This document shows positions 33,956 to 42,415 of a stretch of 64,000 bases of DNA, one piece after another; positions within the stretch are counted from its first letter, which is position 1, and the number at the start of each line of letters is the position of its first letter. The stretch spans positions 248,001 through 312,000 of the forward strand of contig CBDFGS010000008.1 of assembly GCA_965247255.1 (NCBI GenBank). The letters run 5' to 3'. Both the position numbers and the translations under genes were made by a program. Source of the stretch: CBDFGS01 sp965247255. GTDB lineage: Bacteria > Chloroflexota > Dehalococcoidia > Lucifugimonadales > CAUZJF01. Below the pieces are notes generated by a model that was not told where the DNA came from, did no database searches, and saw only the letters and a program-made list of their open reading frames with translations.

Positions 33956-35842
33956 TCAGTGCCACGGGAAAGCGTAAGTCGGGTCGTTGACGAACCGCTG
34001 CAGTCCACAGTTGAGACGGATTGAAGTTCCGGGCGGCAACTCTACGGCGAAATGCTTCCCGTTAACCGCGCTGCCCGTGTCATTGACGGTTACGTTCGTG
34101 AAGCTGTGCTCGCCGAACGCTCCGGCCTGGACGACAACCCGCCGAGTATCGCTCTTACCCAAGTTTACGAGATGGACGCCGACGCGGTCGGGGCCGAGGC
34201 CGTCGACCAGCGCGGCGACATCGGCAGGGAGTCCTGCACGCTGGTGTGCGGGGTCAAAGTAGCGCACCGTGGCCCGGAGAAGACCGCCGTTGTACACAGT
34301 CCCCGGAGCGCCGAGCATCATCTGCGTGAGGCCCTCCGTCAGCACCGGATTGGGGATCCCGCTGTTGTCCGAAATGATCTGCTCCGGCGTACGCGACTCC
34401 GATCGCGCGGCGTCGAGCTTCTCCTCGGCTTGCCGCAGCTCGGACTCCATCAGCCACTCCGGCCAGTCCGGGAACTTTCCATCGTGATAGTTGAAAAGGG
34501 CCCAGTCGCCGCCCGCTTTAGCGCTGATCGCCGAGGCCGCGCCCCAGTCGCGCTCGACGTCGCCCTCACGCACTCGGACCATCTTTTCCCGGTCCTCGGC
34601 GGACATGGACGCGTGATAAAGATGTGGCAGCCAGTTGCTCGACATGGGCTGGTAGTCGGACCAGCCGTCCGGGCCGTATCGCCAGGAGAAAACGACCTGC
34701 CCGTCGTCCCTTTCTCTTGCGTTTTCTAGAAGCACGTCCATCTGCGATCGGACCAGGTCGAGGTATCCGTCGTCGCCTGTCAGCAGGTGCGCACACTCGG
34801 CGCCGATCGTGATCGAGTTTAGTCCGATGGTGTTGCCCTTGTAGCAATTCCAGCCGTACCATCCGCCCCACCACTGACCATCCCGGTGCTCGCCGATCTT
34901 GCCGGTGGGGCCGATGTTGTCGGGCATAATCCCGCCGTTCTGGCGCATCCTGTCGAGCCAGCCTTCGGCGTAGCGAAGCACCCACGCCTTGTACTTTTCT
35001 TCGCCGGTGTACAGATACGCGTTGGTCACAAGTGCCGTCGCTGCGAGGTTGTGTGGGATGTCCCCCCGCATAACGAGCCTGCCGAAGGCTTCCACCGCCT
35101 TGTCGGCCCGCGCCGGGTCCTCGAACCAGTTACCCTCAAGCTCCTTGATGACGGGGTAGAGCGTCGTACGCACGCCCATCGGCTTGGGCGCCCAGCCGGG
35201 CTCGGTGGGACTGCCCCCGTGCAGGAAGCCTTTTACCTGCTCGATGTTAACGTCGTAGATCGGACCCTTGCCGTCTGTGTAGACCGACCGAAACTGGTTC
35301 AGGTCAGCGTCGTAGTTGGGCGCCTCCGGGTCCTCGCCTATCATGATGGCGGCGAAGCGCCGAGCGCGGTCGATGTTCGCTGAGTAGGTAGGATCGGCGA
35401 GCCCCAGGCCGTAGAAGAGCTGGTTGCCCTCGCCCATGTGGTGCCAGTCGGTGATGATGCGCCGGCCTGGAATCCACGACGGCTCCTCACCCTCCGGGAC
35501 GCGCAGGCTGTAGTACTCGTTGTGAAGCTGGGGAAAGAGCTGCGGGTAGTGTGGGTTGCGGGTATCGTCGCCGTTAGAGCGGGTGACGGCTTCGTATTCG
35601 TGGAAGGCGAGGCGCGATACCTCGTCAGAGCCGCCCATTGAGTAGAAGAGCCCCCAGTTGTAGAACCGCTCGTAGAGGTCGTCCACGTCATCGCCGAAGT
35701 ACGGGACTCCATCGGCGTCGGTGTACTTGTCGATCGTGAGGGATGCCGCCTCTTCCATAACGGCGAATAGTCGCCGCTGCAATCGTGCCCACTGGGGTGG
35801 GGCTCCGGCTGTCGTGGCCTTTAAGCTTGGCAAGTTTGGCAT
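33956..35842 (-). CDS. Family A predicted glycan-active protein (628 residues)
   Basis: Paralog of the proteins at 1-1105 and 39242. Shared landmarks are WHHMGEGNQLFYGLGLADPT, GEDPEAPNYD, TNAYLYTGEEKYKAWVLRY, GGIMPDNIGPTGKIGEHRDG and a C-terminal beta-sandwich-like part with VHLVNLGKSDTRRVVVQAGA and ELPPGTSIRLNCG, ending in RFVNDPTYAFPWH. The layout (helical toroid followed by a beta domain) resembles polysaccharide lyases and GH127/GH105-type hydrolases, yet I cannot place it in a known family. No signal peptide. Being cotranscribed with a TIM-barrel hydrolase-like gene and a propeller gene argues for a role in sugar-polymer breakdown. Confidence 0.82.
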   Translation of the reverse strand: MPNLPSLKATTAGAPPQWARLQRRLFAVMEEAASLTIDKYTDADGVPYFGDDVDDLYERFYNWGLFYSMGGSDEVSRLAFHEYEAVTRSNGDDTRNPHYPQLFPQLHNEYYSLRVPEGEEPSWIPGRRIITDWHHMGEGNQLFYGLGLADPTYSANIDRARRFAAIMIGEDPEAPNYDADLNQFRSVYTDGKGPIYDVNIEQVKGFLHGGSPTEPGWAPKPMGVRTTLYPVIKELEGNWFEDPARADKAVEAFGRLVMRGDIPHNLAATALVTNAYLYTGEEKYKAWVLRYAEGWLDRMRQNGGIMPDNIGPTGKIGEHRDGQWWGGWYGWNCYKGNTIGLNSITIGAECAHLLTGDDGYLDLVRSQMDVLLENARERDDGQVVFSWRYGPDGWSDYQPMSSNWLPHLYHASMSAEDREKMVRVREGDVERDWGAASAISAKAGGDWALFNYHDGKFPDWPEWLMESELRQAEEKLDAARSESRTPEQIISDNSGIPNPVLTEGLTQMMLGAPGTVYNGGLLRATVRYFDPAHQRAGLPADVAALVDGLGPDRVGVHLVNLGKSDTRRVVVQAGAFGEHSFTNVTVNDTGSAVNGKHFAVELPPGTSIRLNCGLQRFVNDPTYAFPWH

Positions 35843-35883
35843 TGGTCACTCCCGTTTGGTGCTGTCGTGATGGCCGGACAAGA

Positions 35884-35905
35884 GGGCGCCCACTTGGGGG
35901 CTCCC
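35884..35905. repeat. GC-rich hairpin repeat
   Basis: GGGCGCCC-ACTTGG-GGGCTCCC followed by CTACG, in the gap between the family A and TIM-barrel genes. It belongs to the same loose family as the hairpins at 29872 and 43927. Confidence 0.45.
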
Positions 35906-36005
35906 CTACGCGGCGTCTTTTGTTGTGCTCCTACGCTAAGAGACTTGCAGTGCGCTGAGTTGATCGCTGACAACCCAGGCGCAGCATAAGCTCCCAGAAG
36001 CGCGT

Positions 36006-37598
36006 TTACGGCGCTATTGGCTCCACGCGCTCCACGTCAAGTCCCTCGGGCCAGACAAATTCGTTATAGCGGACCTGGACCTCGACGCCGTTGACGCTGC
36101 GCTCGTATCCGGCACTCGGCTCAAGGCGTTTCGTCTCTACCTCAAGCCGGTTCTCCCCTTGACGGAGAAGTCCAGTTTGGAGCTTCCACCGAAACCAGTG
36201 AGCGATAAAGCCGTTGCTTGCGTCAATGGGGTTGCCGAAAGACTCCAGCCGGCTCCACGCGCGAATGGTGACGCCGCGGTAGTCGGTTAGCTCGGCATCG
36301 TCGAGATCGAGCCTCTCCCCATTAAAGCGGTACTCAATCTCGTCCTCAATGCAGAGGTTGGCGAACCGCACCATCAGGACCGATCGCCGCAAATCGTGGT
36401 CCTTCTCGGCCGCTTCGAGGTCGTCAGCGATGACCACCGAAATCGAAGCGGTCTTGCCCTCTTCGAGGACCGCCGGCAAGTCCCGCCGCGCGACGACTGA
36501 CTGGAGACCGCGTGAGCTCTCCTTCGGCGTCTCCTGCGGCTGAAGGATGTAGCGCTTGTTGAGACGATCGGTGATCTCCGGGTAGGCCGCGTCGCGAAGA
36601 ATCTGCTGCTCGACGTTGCGGAGAGGCCAGTATAGATACCCCAGATACATTCCGGCGAAGCCCTGGGACTGAAGGCTATGGCTGAGCGCCCGGTACATCT
36701 CGATGTCCGGCGACGCCGTCCGCTCGTCGTAGACTCGCAGAGGCGGGCGCACGTATGCCGCCGCACCCCCATCCTTCGCCGCCTTCGCAAGCCACGTTGC
36801 ATCAGGCATCCACGTCTCGAACAGCGAGTCTGACGGCTCGCCCACGACGATGTCCAGGCTGCCCTCGTCGAGCCAGGCCCTCACGTCCAGACCGCTTCTG
36901 AGATTCTCCTCCTCAGTGCCGAAGACCCGCGCCATCACCGTCAGATCGCGACCCTTTTGGGAGCCCACCTCTTTGGCCAGGCTCCGGACATCGGCGACGT
37001 GGTCACTCATCACACGTTTGCCTCGTTCGACGTCTTCGTCGCGGAAGTAAGACGCGAAGAAGAGGAAGTCAAGCTCGATGCCGTCTGCGTCGTAATCGTC
37101 GAGCATCTCGCGTATGAGGTCCAGCTTGTAGGCGCGGACATCCGCGTGTGTGAAGTCGTAGGCCCATTCGTTCGGCGGCTCTCGCAGGCAGACCTCCTGT
37201 CCCCGTTCCGCCTTAAAGTTGCCGCAGCGATGGGCGCCGGGCCCCTGGCCGTTGTTCATCTTGAGGCTCGGCAGCACGGGCATGCCCAGCTGCTTACCCC
37301 TACCGATGACCTCGCGCATCTGGTCGGTACCCATCGCGGCCGCGTCCCGGGCCATGGCCTTGATGCGCCAGTCTATAGGGCTGGGGATTACGTCGGCCGA
37401 CTGCAGGATGCTCTTGCCGACCTTCGAGTTGTGGAAGAAGACGTCGCCGTAGCCCATCCCGAAGGACAGCATCTCGACCCCGGTCCCCGTGATCTCGTCC
37501 ACGGGCCAGCGCAGCTTAGGTATGCTGACCGGCGGGTCAACGCGTTTGCCGTGGAAGTGGTGCGCATCGTTGTAGTAGATCAGTCGGGGCCTTCTCAT
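36006..37598 (-). CDS. TIM-barrel glycoside-hydrolase-like protein
   Basis: About 530 residues. The N-terminal 340 residues look like a (beta/alpha)8 barrel: LIYYNDAHHFHG at the first strand, VLPSLKMNN at a middle strand, and DADGIELDFLFFASYF at the fourth strand, where the Glu/Asp pair is in the position of an acid/base or nucleophile in family 10-like and DUF4838-like barrels. The C-terminal 190 residues are beta-rich, with RFANLCIEDEIEYRFNGERL and RQGENRLEVETKRL, typical of a carbohydrate-binding jelly-roll. The ATG at 37598 (MRRPRLIYYND) follows AAAGG and is preferred to 37637. Substrate unknown. Same operon as the family A genes. Confidence 0.78.
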   Translation of the reverse strand: MRRPRLIYYNDAHHFHGKRVDPPVSIPKLRWPVDEITGTGVEMLSFGMGYGDVFFHNSKVGKSILQSADVIPSPIDWRIKAMARDAAAMGTDQMREVIGRGKQLGMPVLPSLKMNNGQGPGAHRCGNFKAERGQEVCLREPPNEWAYDFTHADVRAYKLDLIREMLDDYDADGIELDFLFFASYFRDEDVERGKRVMSDHVADVRSLAKEVGSQKGRDLTVMARVFGTEEENLRSGLDVRAWLDEGSLDIVVGEPSDSLFETWMPDATWLAKAAKDGGAAAYVRPPLRVYDERTASPDIEMYRALSHSLQSQGFAGMYLGYLYWPLRNVEQQILRDAAYPEITDRLNKRYILQPQETPKESSRGLQSVVARRDLPAVLEEGKTASISVVIADDLEAAEKDHDLRRSVLMVRFANLCIEDEIEYRFNGERLDLDDAELTDYRGVTIRAWSRLESFGNPIDASNGFIAHWFRWKLQTGLLRQGENRLEVETKRLEPSAGYERSVNGVEVQVRYNEFVWPEGLDVERVEPIAP

Positions 37599-37710
37599 CG
37601 CAGTTACCTTTCTATGATGCCGGCCAATTCCCGGCAATCCCTGGGGACGCTACCTCCTCCGTCATAGGCCTGGAGGGCAGTGTCTCGTCGGCCGGTCGCT
37701 AGCCCTGGCG

Positions 37711-39189
37711 CTATTCGAACCAGAAGGAGTAAAGCTCGGCGTCTCGCAGCCAGAAGTGGAGCCGGACTGGCCGGTCCCCGATGGCGCCGAGGCTATCTCG
37801 GCCTTCCCAAGAGACAACGTGCTCAATGGAGTCTCCGGAGAACGGCGTGTTGGCATCGAAACCGCACTCGGCCAGCCAGTCGCCGTCGAGCTCGCCGTCG
37901 CCGCTACGGACCGCGACCTTGACGTACCCGTCTGGACCCGTTCGAGCGTTTATGTGAAGCTTACCGCTGGGGCACTCGATGGGCCTGGTCAAAAGGTAGC
38001 CGTCGCGGCCCTCGAGCGCGTCCACCGACACGAAGCCATCCCTGCGAAGCGTCGCCAGGCACAGGTGGCGGACGCCGCTCCCCTGGACGGAGCGGTGATG
38101 GAGGGTGTCGGCGCCCTGGTAGTAGATGAAGATACCCTCGGGCCGCTCGATGATTTCGTTCCAGGCGTAGAGCATCCCCCAGTCATACCCGGGAAGAGGG
38201 CCATTCTCGATGAACAACGGGCGTGCGGGGTGCCGGTCCCAGTGAACGCCGTCGCGGCTCCAGGCCAGCTGCGCGTCGAGCTGGTGTGTCTTGGGATGCC
38301 GGCGGTGCACATCGAAGTAGAACATCTGGAGCGTCCCCAGATAGACTCCCTGGTATCGCGACACCGCCATTCCGTAGAGCATTGGCGGGTCGAGGTCGTC
38401 GGGGGCGATGACCACCGTAGGCTGAGTCCAGGTGACGAGGTCTTGGCTCTCCGAGTAGGCGATCCGCCTGATCTCGTTGGCGTTCACAGAGGCGCGCCGG
38501 TACATCATGAAAACGTCGCGCTCCGGGTTGTAGACAAGGTTGTTGTAGGTATCGCTGCGGGCGTGGAACACCGGGTTCTCGGGTTGGTCCATCCAGCGCA
38601 CCCCGTCGTCGCTGTACGCGATGACTTGGTCCATGGTGTGGTCGGCGAGCGCTTGTCGGCCCGGCCGTACCACACCTTGCAGCATCACATAGCGTCCCCG
38701 GGAGGATAGCCTGGGCGGAAGCTCCATCACCGATAGAGCGGCGTACAGCAAGTCCCCGCCCAGAATCAGGTTGTTAGCCTTGCTCCCCTCCCACTCCAAC
38801 AGCCCCAGCTCAGGTCGCTCCCAGTGAATTCCGTCCGCCGACTCATAATAGATTCCCCTTAGGGACCAGGGAGCCTTCGAGCCGTCGGGGTTAGACATTT
38901 GCGGGTCCCAGACACCGCCCCACAGCCGAAACCGCTGTGATGACTCGTCGAAGAGGACCGTGCCGTTGCCCGGGCCGGAACCCTCCCACGACTTCTCGGG
39001 CTCGATGAGCGGGTTTGCGGGATGCTTCTCGGGCTGGTGGACTGTACGGCGGCAATCCCACCAGTCGTCGACGACGAAGTCGTCCATCAGGAGCTGGCGC
39101 TCTCTGCCCACTACGATAGGGTCGGACGGGGTGATTCTATGCGAGCCCTTGATGCTGAAATGTGGTCCTACCATGGGACCGTCCTGCAT
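37711..39189 (-). CDS. Five-bladed beta-propeller glycosidase-like protein (GH32/GH43 type)
   Basis: About 492 residues. The first part reads as a five-bladed propeller: PANPLIEPEKSWEGSGPGNG, GIYYESADGIHWERPELGL, IAYSDDGVRWMDQPENPVF, IAYSESQDLVTWTQPTVV and LAWSRDGVHWDRHP are repeated strands with Asp and Trp at blade ends, as in GH32, GH43 and related proteins. The C-terminal part (GKLHINARTGPDGYVKVAVR) is a beta-sandwich, as in GH32. I chose the ATG at 39189 because GGAGGG lies just upstream and the longer frame overlaps the family A gene. No catalytic residue is assigned with confidence. Some homologues of this type in planctomycete-like genomes have no known activity. Confidence 0.8.
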   Translation of the reverse strand: MQDGPMVGPHFSIKGSHRITPSDPIVVGRERQLLMDDFVVDDWWDCRRTVHQPEKHPANPLIEPEKSWEGSGPGNGTVLFDESSQRFRLWGGVWDPQMSNPDGSKAPWSLRGIYYESADGIHWERPELGLLEWEGSKANNLILGGDLLYAALSVMELPPRLSSRGRYVMLQGVVRPGRQALADHTMDQVIAYSDDGVRWMDQPENPVFHARSDTYNNLVYNPERDVFMMYRRASVNANEIRRIAYSESQDLVTWTQPTVVIAPDDLDPPMLYGMAVSRYQGVYLGTLQMFYFDVHRRHPKTHQLDAQLAWSRDGVHWDRHPARPLFIENGPLPGYDWGMLYAWNEIIERPEGIFIYYQGADTLHHRSVQGSGVRHLCLATLRRDGFVSVDALEGRDGYLLTRPIECPSGKLHINARTGPDGYVKVAVRSGDGELDGDWLAECGFDANTPFSGDSIEHVVSWEGRDSLGAIGDRPVRLHFWLRDAELYSFWFE

Positions 39190-39241
39190 ACGTCCCTCCA
39201 CCGAAGTCCCGGCGTTATGCGATTCGGGCCCGACGATTGGG

Positions 39242-41215
39242 CTATTGGAACGGCACGGGTATCGCACCGCCGTGCCACGGGAAGGCGTAGCTCGGATCAT
39301 TAACGAAGCGCTTCATGCCCGCCTCCAGCCGTATTGAAGTCGACGGGGGCAGCTCGACGCGGAAGTACTTTCCGTCAAGGGGTACGCGGCGTTCGCTCTC
39401 ACCCTCGGTGTGCCGGACCTCGGTAAACTGGTGCTCCCCGAAGGCGCCCGCCTGGACGATCAGCTTTCGGGTTTCGGTCCTGCTCAGGTTGACGAGCTGG
39501 ACGCCGACAACGTCGGGGCCGAGCTTGTCGACCAGGGCGGCGACGTCGAGGGGAAGGCCGGGGCGATCGCGGTCGGCGTCGAAGTAGCGGACGGTCGCTC
39601 GCAGCATTCCGCCGTGGTACATCGTAGACGGCCCGCCCAGCATAACCTGTATCAGCGTCTTCGTGAAAACCGGGTTCACGGGTTCCTGGTTGTCGGCGAT
39701 GACCTCCGCCTGGGTGCGGGAGTCCTGGTCCATCTTGTGGTAAACCTCGAGCGCCCGCTGGTACTGCAGAGTGAGTATCTTCTCGGGCCAGTTGGGGTTC
39801 TGGCCGTCGTAGTACTGGAACCGGCTGTACTCGGTGTCCCACTCGGCCCTTGCAGGCCCAATCGCTTCTTCGTTCCAGTCGCGCTCCACGTCGCCGTCCC
39901 GGACGCGAGTGATAATGTCGTAGTCATCCTTGGCCATCGACGCGTGGTAGAGATGGGCCAGTTCGTATAGCCGCATGTTGGGTGAGGAGGTCGCGTCCCA
40001 AACCTCAACGTGGCCGTGGACCCAGCCGTCCGGCGTGGCCCGCGAAGGGACCAGGAGCTGGCCGTCTTCGCGGGTGATGGAGTTGTCCATGAGGACCTTG
40101 ATCTGCGACCTGAGCAGGTCGAGGTACCCGAAGTCGCCGGACAGGAGGAGGGCACACTCCGAGGCGACGCCCAATGAGTGGAAGATGTGACTCCAGCCCA
40201 CATAGCTGTTCCAGCCGTACAGCGTGCCCCACCACCCACCGTCCCTGCTCTCCCCCACCTTTCCGGTGGGCCCGACGTTGTCGGGGATGATTCCGTTGTT
40301 CTGCTTGATCCGGTCCATCCACGCCTCAACGTATTCGAGCACCCAGCGCTTGTACTTCTCGTCGCCGGTGTAGAGGTAGGCGTTCGTGACGAGGCCGGTG
40401 GCGGCCAGGTTGGCGGCGGAGTCGCTGTTGAGAATGACCTTGTCGAACAGCTTAACGATCTCGTCCCGTCTCTTTGGGTCCTTGTACCAGTCGGGCTCGA
40501 GTTCCTTGACCACCGGGTATAGCGATGCGCGAACACCCATGGACTTAGGGGTCCAGTTGGGGTCTTCGGCGTTACCTCCTTGTAGGTAGGCTCTCACCTG
40601 GCTGACGTCCGCGTGCAACCAGGGCCCTTGGCTGCTCTGGGCGGGAGAGCGCAGGACCTTGTGCTCGGCGTCCCAGTTGGGGGCTTCGGGGTCCTCTCCG
40701 ATGAACATGGCGGCGAACCTGCGCGACCTGCGAACATTCTCGGAGATGGTGGGGTCGGCGACCCCGAAGTCGTAGAAGGCCATGTTGCCCTCGCCGGTGT
40801 GGTGCCATTCGGCGTCGCCCGGTGCGGCCAGGCTGAAGTACTCGTTGTAGTTGCTGTGCTTGAACTTCACCGGATGAACGCCGTGGAAGTACTCGAGCTT
40901 GTCGGCGCGGTTCTGGTTGTTGACGTCGAACAGCCGCGTCGTGGCGTTCCACTGCTGAAGCGCCAGCTCCAGAAGGTGCTCTCCGCCTCCCATGGCGTAG
41001 AGGAGACACCAGTTGTACGACCGCTCGTAGTAGTCGTCCATGTCGTCGTACCAGAGCCAGGCCCCACCCCTCTCCGCGTACTTCTCCACCATCATGGGCG
41101 CGGCTTCCTCCATGAGTGCCATGAGCTTTCTCTCCAACAGCGCCCAAGCAGGAGGAGGTGCCGTCTCGGTCGCCTTTACCGATGCAACGCCGTCTAAGGA
41201 AGCTTTGCCAGTCAT
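39242..41215 (-). CDS. Family A predicted glycan-active protein (657 residues)
   Basis: The longest complete copy in the window and closest to the truncated one at 1-1105: both have ALLERKL/ALLQREL, MMVxKYAERGG, SLAxPGDAEWHHxGEGN and RSPAQxSQGPWL segments. The C-terminus (PLDGKYFRVELPPSTSIRLE, then RFVNDPSYAFPWHGGAIPVP) is shared with the 628-residue paralog. GGAGG is 10 bases before the ATG. Because two family A genes sit in one operon along with a propeller gene and a TIM-barrel gene, and the third lies about 40 kb away beside other metabolic genes, the family has been expanded in this genome, possibly for different linkages of one glycan. Confidence 0.82.
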   Translation of the reverse strand: MTGKASLDGVASVKATETAPPPAWALLERKLMALMEEAAPMMVEKYAERGGAWLWYDDMDDYYERSYNWCLLYAMGGGEHLLELALQQWNATTRLFDVNNQNRADKLEYFHGVHPVKFKHSNYNEYFSLAAPGDAEWHHTGEGNMAFYDFGVADPTISENVRRSRRFAAMFIGEDPEAPNWDAEHKVLRSPAQSSQGPWLHADVSQVRAYLQGGNAEDPNWTPKSMGVRASLYPVVKELEPDWYKDPKRRDEIVKLFDKVILNSDSAANLAATGLVTNAYLYTGDEKYKRWVLEYVEAWMDRIKQNNGIIPDNVGPTGKVGESRDGGWWGTLYGWNSYVGWSHIFHSLGVASECALLLSGDFGYLDLLRSQIKVLMDNSITREDGQLLVPSRATPDGWVHGHVEVWDATSSPNMRLYELAHLYHASMAKDDYDIITRVRDGDVERDWNEEAIGPARAEWDTEYSRFQYYDGQNPNWPEKILTLQYQRALEVYHKMDQDSRTQAEVIADNQEPVNPVFTKTLIQVMLGGPSTMYHGGMLRATVRYFDADRDRPGLPLDVAALVDKLGPDVVGVQLVNLSRTETRKLIVQAGAFGEHQFTEVRHTEGESERRVPLDGKYFRVELPPSTSIRLEAGMKRFVNDPSYAFPWHGGAIPVPFQ

Positions 41216-41328
41216 TTTTACGAGACCTCCGAGGGGTTAGTCCTGCGCTGCAGAGCCAGCGGGTTCGACGCCGCAACGCCGGGGCATCGGAATGGTATAT
41301 CCTCGGCTGTGGCGGCACAAGTTACCCT

Positions 41329-42228
41329 TCATCGGACGAACCAGCGGAGAGCGTACCGCCCCTCGTCGTCGCGAAAACCGAGGGTGTACGGGTCGGCGAG
41401 ACGGAGCGCGGCATGTCCGTCGGTGCGGAGCACCACCCATCCAAAGTCCCAGCCTCTGCTGCTGTACGCCATAGGTATCGCCGGACGGACCCGTACGAGG
41501 GGATGAGTGGCGCCGATGAAGAGCTTCTGGTCGGTGTAGTAGTAGCAAGAGTTGAGCTGGATGAACACCTCGTGGCGCGGCGAATCACCCGTGTCTTCGG
41601 CGAGGTCCCCGCACAGGTCACGTATGCCGACCTTGACCTCAGCGCCGCGGGAGAACGCGTCGGCCAACAGGTCCACGGAGCCAGAGCTCACCGAACCTTC
41701 GTCGTCGTGGGCCAGCACCTCTTCCCAGTCGTCGCGCACCCAGTAGCGAAACACGTCGAAGTCGTAGACGAAGTTGCGGCTTGGCGCGTTGGTACCGGCA
41801 TCCCAGCTATTGGATAGGTGGGACTTGGGCATATCCGGGTTCTCTGTAGCCTCAGAAGCGCCGGGGGCTCCCGCGGCCGGGCCACCGTCGAGATGCGGCC
41901 GTGCCAGGGCCTGCCGGCCATCTTCGTTGTACATGAAGAATGACATGGATGGGCGTTCGCCGAAGCCTTCGGGCAGGTCTACCGGCTGGCGCTGCGTCAT
42001 GATTCCGGCAACCCACCGGTCGTCCACAAGGTAGGTTGCCCTGAACTCGGCCGCCTCTCGTATGACCTCGGGGTTGTCCGAGGAGGTATCGATGTGCTCG
42101 TTGTGGCGGAACTCGGTGTAAATTCTTAGGTCGGCGCCGCGGCGGATGGCGTCGCGGAGCGCCACTTGACTGCCGTTGGCTACCGAACGGCTGCTATCCA
42201 ACTCCAGCGCAGGGGTCCAGCTATCCAT
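41329..42228 (-). CDS. Protein of unknown function at the head of the glycan operon
   Basis: 299 residues, no recognised domain, no signal peptide or membrane helix. It opens with SQVALRDAIRRGADLRIYTE and contains PSMSFFMYNEDGRQALARPH, NFVYDFDVFRYWVRDDWEEV and VFIQLNSCYYYTDQKLFIGA. Repeated aromatic/acidic strands and a late GWVVLRTDGHAALRLADPYT suggest an all-beta or alpha+beta enzyme, perhaps related to carbohydrate binding. It is the first gene of the minus-strand run that goes on to family A, the propeller, the TIM barrel, family A and the M28 peptidase with gaps of 50-165 bases. Confidence 0.7.
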   Translation of the reverse strand: MDSWTPALELDSSRSVANGSQVALRDAIRRGADLRIYTEFRHNEHIDTSSDNPEVIREAAEFRATYLVDDRWVAGIMTQRQPVDLPEGFGERPSMSFFMYNEDGRQALARPHLDGGPAAGAPGASEATENPDMPKSHLSNSWDAGTNAPSRNFVYDFDVFRYWVRDDWEEVLAHDDEGSVSSGSVDLLADAFSRGAEVKVGIRDLCGDLAEDTGDSPRHEVFIQLNSCYYYTDQKLFIGATHPLVRVRPAIPMAYSSRGWDFGWVVLRTDGHAALRLADPYTLGFRDDEGRYALRWFVR

Positions 42229-42283
42229 TGATTTGCCTCCGTGGGAACTTCGCTACCGGCCCTCTCGCCCCCTTCACCGTAAT

Positions 42284-42300
42284 CCCCCTGAAAAAGGGGG
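42284..42300. repeat. Palindrome CCCCCTGAAAAAGGGGG
   Basis: A variant of the C5/G5 hairpin found at 31261 and 22020, followed by GCCAAGGGGGG. It lies in the divergent promoter region between the unknown gene and the sulfatase. Confidence 0.45.
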
Positions 42301-42415
42301 GCCAAGGGGGGATTTACCCCCGGGGGGGCGAGAGGACGCCGATGTCAGTTTGCAGTGTGTTAGATTATCAGACGCCAGCACCCTGCGGGGGCGCGTCGGG
42401 CAGAAAGGGAACGGG

